Positions 60,807 through 64,000 of a stretch of 64,000 bases of DNA are shown here, piece after piece. A program made the translations under genes and the position numbers. Positions within the stretch are counted from its first letter, which is position 1. Every line of letters starts with the position of its first letter. The stretch is from Virgibacillus_O sediminis (GTDB taxonomy: Bacteria; Bacillota; Bacilli; Bacillales; Amphibacillaceae), in the NCBI RefSeq assembly GCF_042643265.1, contig NZ_JBHRRZ010000015.1:255669-319668 (forward strand). Direction: 5' to 3'. The notes under the pieces were generated by a model. The model worked only from the letters and a program-made list of their open reading frames with translations, did not search any database and was not told the DNA's origin.

Positions 60807-60847
60807 GCTGTGCCTCCTAACTCCATACAAATCATCGACCCATAAAG

Positions 60848-60952
60848 GGGTTGCAATAATTGATACAGGGTGGAGTTGTAAGGCTTTTTATTTAATTTGT
60901 TGGCTAAACAAACTATATATAGGATAACGTGATATATGTATTATTGCAATCC
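60848..60952. repeat. Widely spaced inverted repeat in the TRAP/symporter gap
   Basis: The gap between the 19-codon ORF and the symporter (60807-61115) contains no gene. GGGTTGCAATAAT (60848-60860) and ATTATTGCAATCC (60940-60952) form a 13-bp inverted repeat with one mismatch and a 79-nt spacer. It may be a pair of binding sites for a regulator of the divergent transporter genes. Confidence 0.45.
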
Positions 60953-61115
60953 TTTCATCATCTTCATCAGTTGTCGAACTACTCCGATAAAATATAGAAT
61001 TAAAGAATTATTTTAGTTATATGAACCTTTCCTATTTGCTGGCAATAATTAATTAGACTAATTGGAAAGGATATTGTAAAATAAGGGATCATACATATAT
61101 AAAAGGAGTTTTCTA

Positions 61116-62279
61116 ATGAAAGGATTCGGTTTACTTATAAGAATATTGGTCGCAATTATTCTTGGTGTAACTATTGGATCATTTGCCAATGAATGGTTTA
61201 TACGAATATTTGCGACCTTCAATGATGTGTTTGGCAGCTTTCTCGGCTTTATCATACCGTTAATTATCCTCGGTTTCATAGCACCAGGAATAGGATCGAT
61301 AGGACGAGGGGCCGGAAAATTACTCGGTTTGACAGCCCTCTTGGCCTACGGTTCTACCCTGCTGGCAGGTGTAATTGCTTTTCTGTCTGCTAGCAGCCTT
61401 TATCCAAGTCTACTTCAAGGCCAATCCATTAAAGCATTTAATGATCCAACCAAGGGACTTAGCTCTGGATATTTGCAAGTAGAAATACCTCCCCTGATGG
61501 AAGTTACAACAGCACTAGTCCTTGCCTTTGTTCTTGGGATAGGTATTGCTGCCATAAACAGCAAATCGCTGCTGCAGCTAGCTGAGGATTTCCGTGATAT
61601 TATTCATTTAATAATTGAAAGAATAATCATACCGCTGTTGCCTTTTCATATTTTTGGGATTTTCGCGAATATGACACATGCAGGTCAGGTTACCACGATA
61701 CTTAGTGTCTTTATAAAAGTATTTATCATGATTATTGTTTTACATCTGCTATACCTTGTTATTCAATATTCCATAGCGGGCTCACTAAGCAGGCAAAACC
61801 CTTTAGGCATGCTTAAAAAGATGTCTCCGGCTTATTTCACAGCGTTAGGAACCCAATCTTCGGCTGCAACTATCCCGGTAACCTTGCAGCATTCTAAAAC
61901 GCTTAAACTAAAGGGCAACATTGCAGATTTCACCGTACCTTTGTTGGCAAATATTCACCTATCCGGTAGTACGATTACCATTGTCAGTTGTGCCATGGCT
62001 GTCATGTTCCTTCAAGGCGACATGGCAACCTTCGCCGCTGTATTTCCATTCATAGCAACACTTGGAGCAACTATGATTGCTGCACCTGGAGTTCCAGGGG
62101 GTGCCGTAATGGCTAGTATTGGTTTGTTGGAAAGCATGCTGGGATTCAGCCCGACCATGGTATCACTGATGATTGCACTATACCTTGCACAAGACAGTCT
62201 GGGAACAGCATGCAATGTAACCGGTGATGGAGCGATAACTTCAATAACCGACTCGTTAAGCCCGAGACTAAAGAATTAA
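61116..62279 (+). CDS. Dicarboxylate/amino acid:cation symporter (DAACS family)
   Basis: This is a Na+- or H+-coupled transporter, probably of dicarboxylates or acidic amino acids. The 387-residue protein is short for the family (about 420) but has the main features: a serine-rich hairpin in ALGTQSSAATIPVTL, NIHLSGSTITIV in place of the NMDGT segment, the AAPGVPGGAVMAS hairpin, and LAQDSLGTACNVTGDGAI with the ligand-binding D and N residues. AAAAGGAG precedes the ATG. It is divergent from the TRAP operon. The substrate is uncertain. Confidence 0.92.
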   Translation: MKGFGLLIRILVAIILGVTIGSFANEWFIRIFATFNDVFGSFLGFIIPLIILGFIAPGIGSIGRGAGKLLGLTALLAYGSTLLAGVIAFLSASSLYPSLLQGQSIKAFNDPTKGLSSGYLQVEIPPLMEVTTALVLAFVLGIGIAAINSKSLLQLAEDFRDIIHLIIERIIIPLLPFHIFGIFANMTHAGQVTTILSVFIKVFIMIIVLHLLYLVIQYSIAGSLSRQNPLGMLKKMSPAYFTALGTQSSAATIPVTLQHSKTLKLKGNIADFTVPLLANIHLSGSTITIVSCAMAVMFLQGDMATFAAVFPFIATLGATMIAAPGVPGGAVMASIGLLESMLGFSPTMVSLMIALYLAQDSLGTACNVTGDGAITSITDSLSPRLKN

Positions 62280-62294
62280 ACTCAAACAAAAAAT

Positions 62295-62341
62295 AAACCA
62301 GGATTACTAATCTCATGTAGGTTAGTAATCCTGGTTTTTTA
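62295..62341 (+). terminator. Terminator after the symporter
   Basis: AAACCAGGATTACTAA (62295-62310) pairs perfectly with TTAGTAATCCTGGTTT (62322-62337), T run follows. Confidence 0.93.
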
Positions 62342-62346
62342 GTATA

Positions 62347-62586
62347 TCAGTGTAGCTGAGTGAAAGAGGCATATTCTCTTCCGAGTGTGTCTCTAGGCAA
62401 AGAAGGACTTACTGGCTTTTCCATCGTAGGATTGGACAGGAAGAAGACGATTCCCGCTTGATTGTCGAGGAGGCTAGGATGGCATAAACTGCCTCTGAGC
62501 CATAATTCACCTCTCTCTTCAATTATTGGACGTGTCCATCCATTATTACTGTTTATGGAAGAGCAAAAGAAACCCGAGAAAATCAT
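62347..62586 (-). pseudogene. Sialidase-like gene fragment (tentative)
   Basis: The 79-residue frame starts MIFSGFFCSSINSNNG; later parts (GSLCHPSLL, GIVFFLSNPT, and SLPRDTLGREYASFTQLH) recall the C-x-x-S-x-x and LFSNP blocks and an Asp-box-like SxDxG pattern of neuraminidases. The rest of such an enzyme is absent. The transposase remnant lies immediately upstream on this strand, so it may have cut the gene. The match is by eye and weak; the frame could be chance. Confidence 0.3.
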
Positions 62587-62615
62587 AACTGTACGTAATT
62601 AGCATATTAACGGTT

Positions 62616-63561
62616 CTAAGTCAAATGTTGGGATGGGAGTTCAAACTCCTGCCCTTTTATCCTAATGAATTGATGTAATAACATACGGCGTTTCAAACGG
62701 TCATACCTACGGAAGCCAAATGCATTCCTTTTGATCACTTTCGTTTGGTTGTTCAACCCCTCCATAAAGCCATCATTGTAACCAAAGGCGAAGCTGTTCA
62801 GGACCTCAGGCTGCCAGTTCTGAAGGGTCTGGATCGCTTTGATAAACTCTTCCATCCCCGACTTCCCCACTTGGCGGTAAAAATGGTTTAAACCCACCTT
62901 TACCTTCCCGATGTTCTCCTGTCCTTCCTTCTTCGCCTCTTCAAACCAGGTACGGAAGACTCTTTCAAGCCATAGGCCGTTCGCAGTTCTTCCGACATCC
63001 CCAAGTATCTCTCCAGGTACCAGTGCTGTTTTTCGCTCAGTTTTTCATAGTGTTTGTAAAAGGCATGCTTCATGCGCTTGCATTTCTTTCGATCATACGG
63101 TATTTTCCTTTCTCTGTATCCCCTTTGTATTCATCGATGGAGTTACTTTGGGCAACCTGTCTACCTCTTTTAGCTTCCCGGAAGAAACCTGGTCAAAACG
63201 CCGCATCGCAGTGGTCGCAGGGGTATGATACTAGGCTGCGGTGTCTTTGAAATCCTTTCCCTGGATGAATCGCAGGCCAAGTACCTGGTTCCATTCCACG
63301 GTATGGCGCTGATACCGGTGTTCAAAGGAATTCTGTTCAGGAACCTCTTGCCGCATGCGCATACTTAACGACGTTTTCGATAGGATATATAGGTTCTTCG
63401 CTCGAACAGTTTCAGGTGCTGGATCCTTTGGATATGGTAGGCATCCGCCCGCAATCAGGGCATTTATGAGCCTTCTTTGGCAACTGGACATGAATATGAT
63501 AAGCTTCGTCTGTTTCTTCCATCTTCAAGATCTTGGTATCTTCAAAACCAGGTAATTTCAT
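62616..63561 (-). pseudogene. Degenerate ISL3-family transposase
   Basis: Pieces of one ISL3-type transposase lie in order on the minus strand but in different frames. The N-terminus MKLPGFEDTKILKMEE with the zinc-type HKCPDCG is at 63561 downward; then VRAKNLYILSKTS-type text alternates with LKLFERRTYISYRKRR in another frame; DEYKGDTEKGKYRMI and KLSEKQHWYLERYLGMSEEL continue; and the C-terminus with EGLNNQTKVIKRNAFGFRRYDRLKRRM ends at 62616. Several frameshifts and stops break it, so it is inactive. Clear terminal inverted repeats and target duplications were not found. Confidence 0.85.
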
Positions 63562-63576
63562 GGTAGAATACATATG

Positions 63577-63648
63577 CACGCAACTCCTATCCTTCTTGTT
63601 TCTAGACAATTCAAGTGTAAAGGATAGAGGAGTCTGCGTGTTTTTTTA
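63577..63648. terminator. Long hairpin with T tail beside the transposase remnant
   Basis: ACGCA-ACTCC-TATCCTT (63577-63593) pairs with AAGGATA-GAGGAGT-TGCGT (63619-63638), with 2-nt offsets on each side, and GTTTTTTTA follows on the plus strand. CTTG/CAAG extends the stem inside. It may be a terminator or an IS end structure. Confidence 0.45.
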
Positions 63649-63687
63649 TGCTTAATTTTTTGGAAACCCCAACAAAATTTTACACCA

Positions 63688-63724
63688 AAAAACCCGGGAA
63701 GCGAAAAATCACTTCTCGGGTTTT
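63688..63724 (-). terminator. rRNA operon terminator
   Basis: AAAACCCGGGAAG (63688-63700) pairs with CTTCTCGGGTTTT (63712-63724) with one mismatch, just downstream of 5S on the minus strand and followed by a T run. Confidence 0.85.
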
Positions 63725-63729
63725 GCTTT

Positions 63730-63846
63730 GCCTGGCAGCGTCCTACTCTTGCAGGGACAAAGTCCCAACTACCATCGGCGCTGGAGAGCTTAACTTCTGT
63801 GTTCGGCATGGGAACAGGTGTGGCCTCTCCGCCATCGCCGCCAGAC
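63730..63846 (-). rRNA. rrf: 5S ribosomal RNA
   Basis: On the minus strand the sequence starts TCTGGCGGCGATGGCGGAGA and contains CCCATGCCGAACACAGAAGT, AAGCTCTCCAGCGCCGATGG and ends GAGTAGGACGCTGCCAGGC. These are the conserved Bacillaceae 5S segments. The length is about 117 nt. It follows 23S with a 73-nt spacer, giving the order 23S-5S. Confidence 0.97.
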
Positions 63847-63919
63847 AACTTGCATTATAGGGTTTGACTTGCGCCCTGAAAACTAAATAAGAGTAAATAC
63901 CGTGACATGGTAAAGAATG

Positions 63920-64000
63920 TAGTTAAGTCCTCGATCGATTAGTATTCGTCAGCTCCACGTGTCACCACGCTTCCACCTCGAACCTATCAACCTCATCGTC
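63920..64000 (-). rRNA. rrl: 23S ribosomal RNA, 3' end only
   Basis: The minus strand reads GACGATGAGGTTGATAGGTT at the window edge, then CGTGGTGACACGTGGAGCTG and ATACTAATCGATCGAGGACT before TTAAC, the universal 3' end of Bacillus 23S rRNA. The exact mature end is approximate. The rest of the gene lies beyond the right edge. Confidence 0.97.

Noticed and set aside
61058..61279. 73-codon minus frame opposite the symporter start
   Set aside because: No ribosome site; it overlaps the first third of the symporter on the other strand.
63558..63848. 96-codon minus frame across 5S rRNA
   Set aside because: It reads through 5S rRNA and the rRNA terminator; not a protein gene.
1..64000. CRISPR arrays, prophage, toxin-antitoxin or defence genes
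   Set aside because: I saw no direct-repeat arrays and no recognisable phage, nuclease-methylase or toxin gene sets anywhere in the window.

Overview
The window is chromosomal core DNA from a low-to-moderate GC, spore-forming member of the Bacillaceae. Gene content and order follow the Bacillus subtilis ytsJ-dnaE-ytrHI-nrnA-...-tpx-ytxK-ackA-...-sspA-thiI-nifZ-ezrA-refZ-rpsD-tyrS-acuABC-motPS-ccpA-aroA-ytxGH-murC-sftA-ytpRQP-ytoP-ytnP-trmB-ytmP-ytzG-ytgP-ytfP block. Sporulation genes (ytrH, ytrI, ytfJ, an alpha/beta SASP), a T-box tyrS leader, an S4 leader and AAGGAGG-type ribosome sites all fit Firmicutes. The Na+-type motor pair motPS and differences from B. subtilis point to a halotolerant relative such as the Virgibacillus/Oceanobacillus/Sediminibacillus side of the family; that placement is inference.

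Left part (1-12 kb): the 5' end of malic enzyme, DNA polymerase DnaE, the sporulation pair ytrHI, nanoRNase NrnA, the CBS/DRTGG regulator YtoI with a probable autoregulatory operator, an isolated prepilin peptidase, the hydrolase YtkL, PspA and a Xaa-Pro peptidase. 12-26 kb: universal stress protein, acetate kinase with YtxK and thiol peroxidase, the YtfI/YtfJ spore genes, a frameshifted second NAD kinase, amidohydrolase YtcJ, SspA, the sulfur-transfer pair NifZ/ThiI, and cell-division factors EzrA and RefZ. 26-37 kb: rpsD with its own leader RNA, tyrS under a Tyr T-box, a class A penicillin-binding protein with a fibronectin tail where acsA might be expected, acuABC (control of acetyl-CoA synthetase by acetylation), stator genes motPS and the catabolite regulator ccpA. 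37-57 kb: aroA, ytxGH behind a near-perfect sigma-B promoter, murC, a nicotinate phosphoribosyltransferase, the DNA translocase SftA, and a run of conserved small enzymes (YtpR, YtpQ, YtpP, YtoQ, YtoP, YtnP, TrmB, YtmP, ThpR, YtzG, YtgP/MurJ, YtfP).

Right end (57.6-64 kb) is the accessory part: a three-gene TRAP transporter preceded by a 19-codon ORF with a strong ribosome site, a divergent dicarboxylate/amino-acid symporter, a short sialidase-like remnant, a multiply frameshifted ISL3-type transposase, then the 3' end of an rRNA operon (5S complete, 23S partial) reading leftward.

I did not find a CRISPR array, prophage, defence island or biosynthetic cluster. The most useful leads are regulatory or small-gene observations: the TRAP leader ORF with its palindrome, the YtoI operator, the SspA ribosome-site hairpin, the tpx inverted repeat, the unrecognised 223-residue gene upstream of rpsD, and the interlocked acuC/motS stop codons in a shared terminator.
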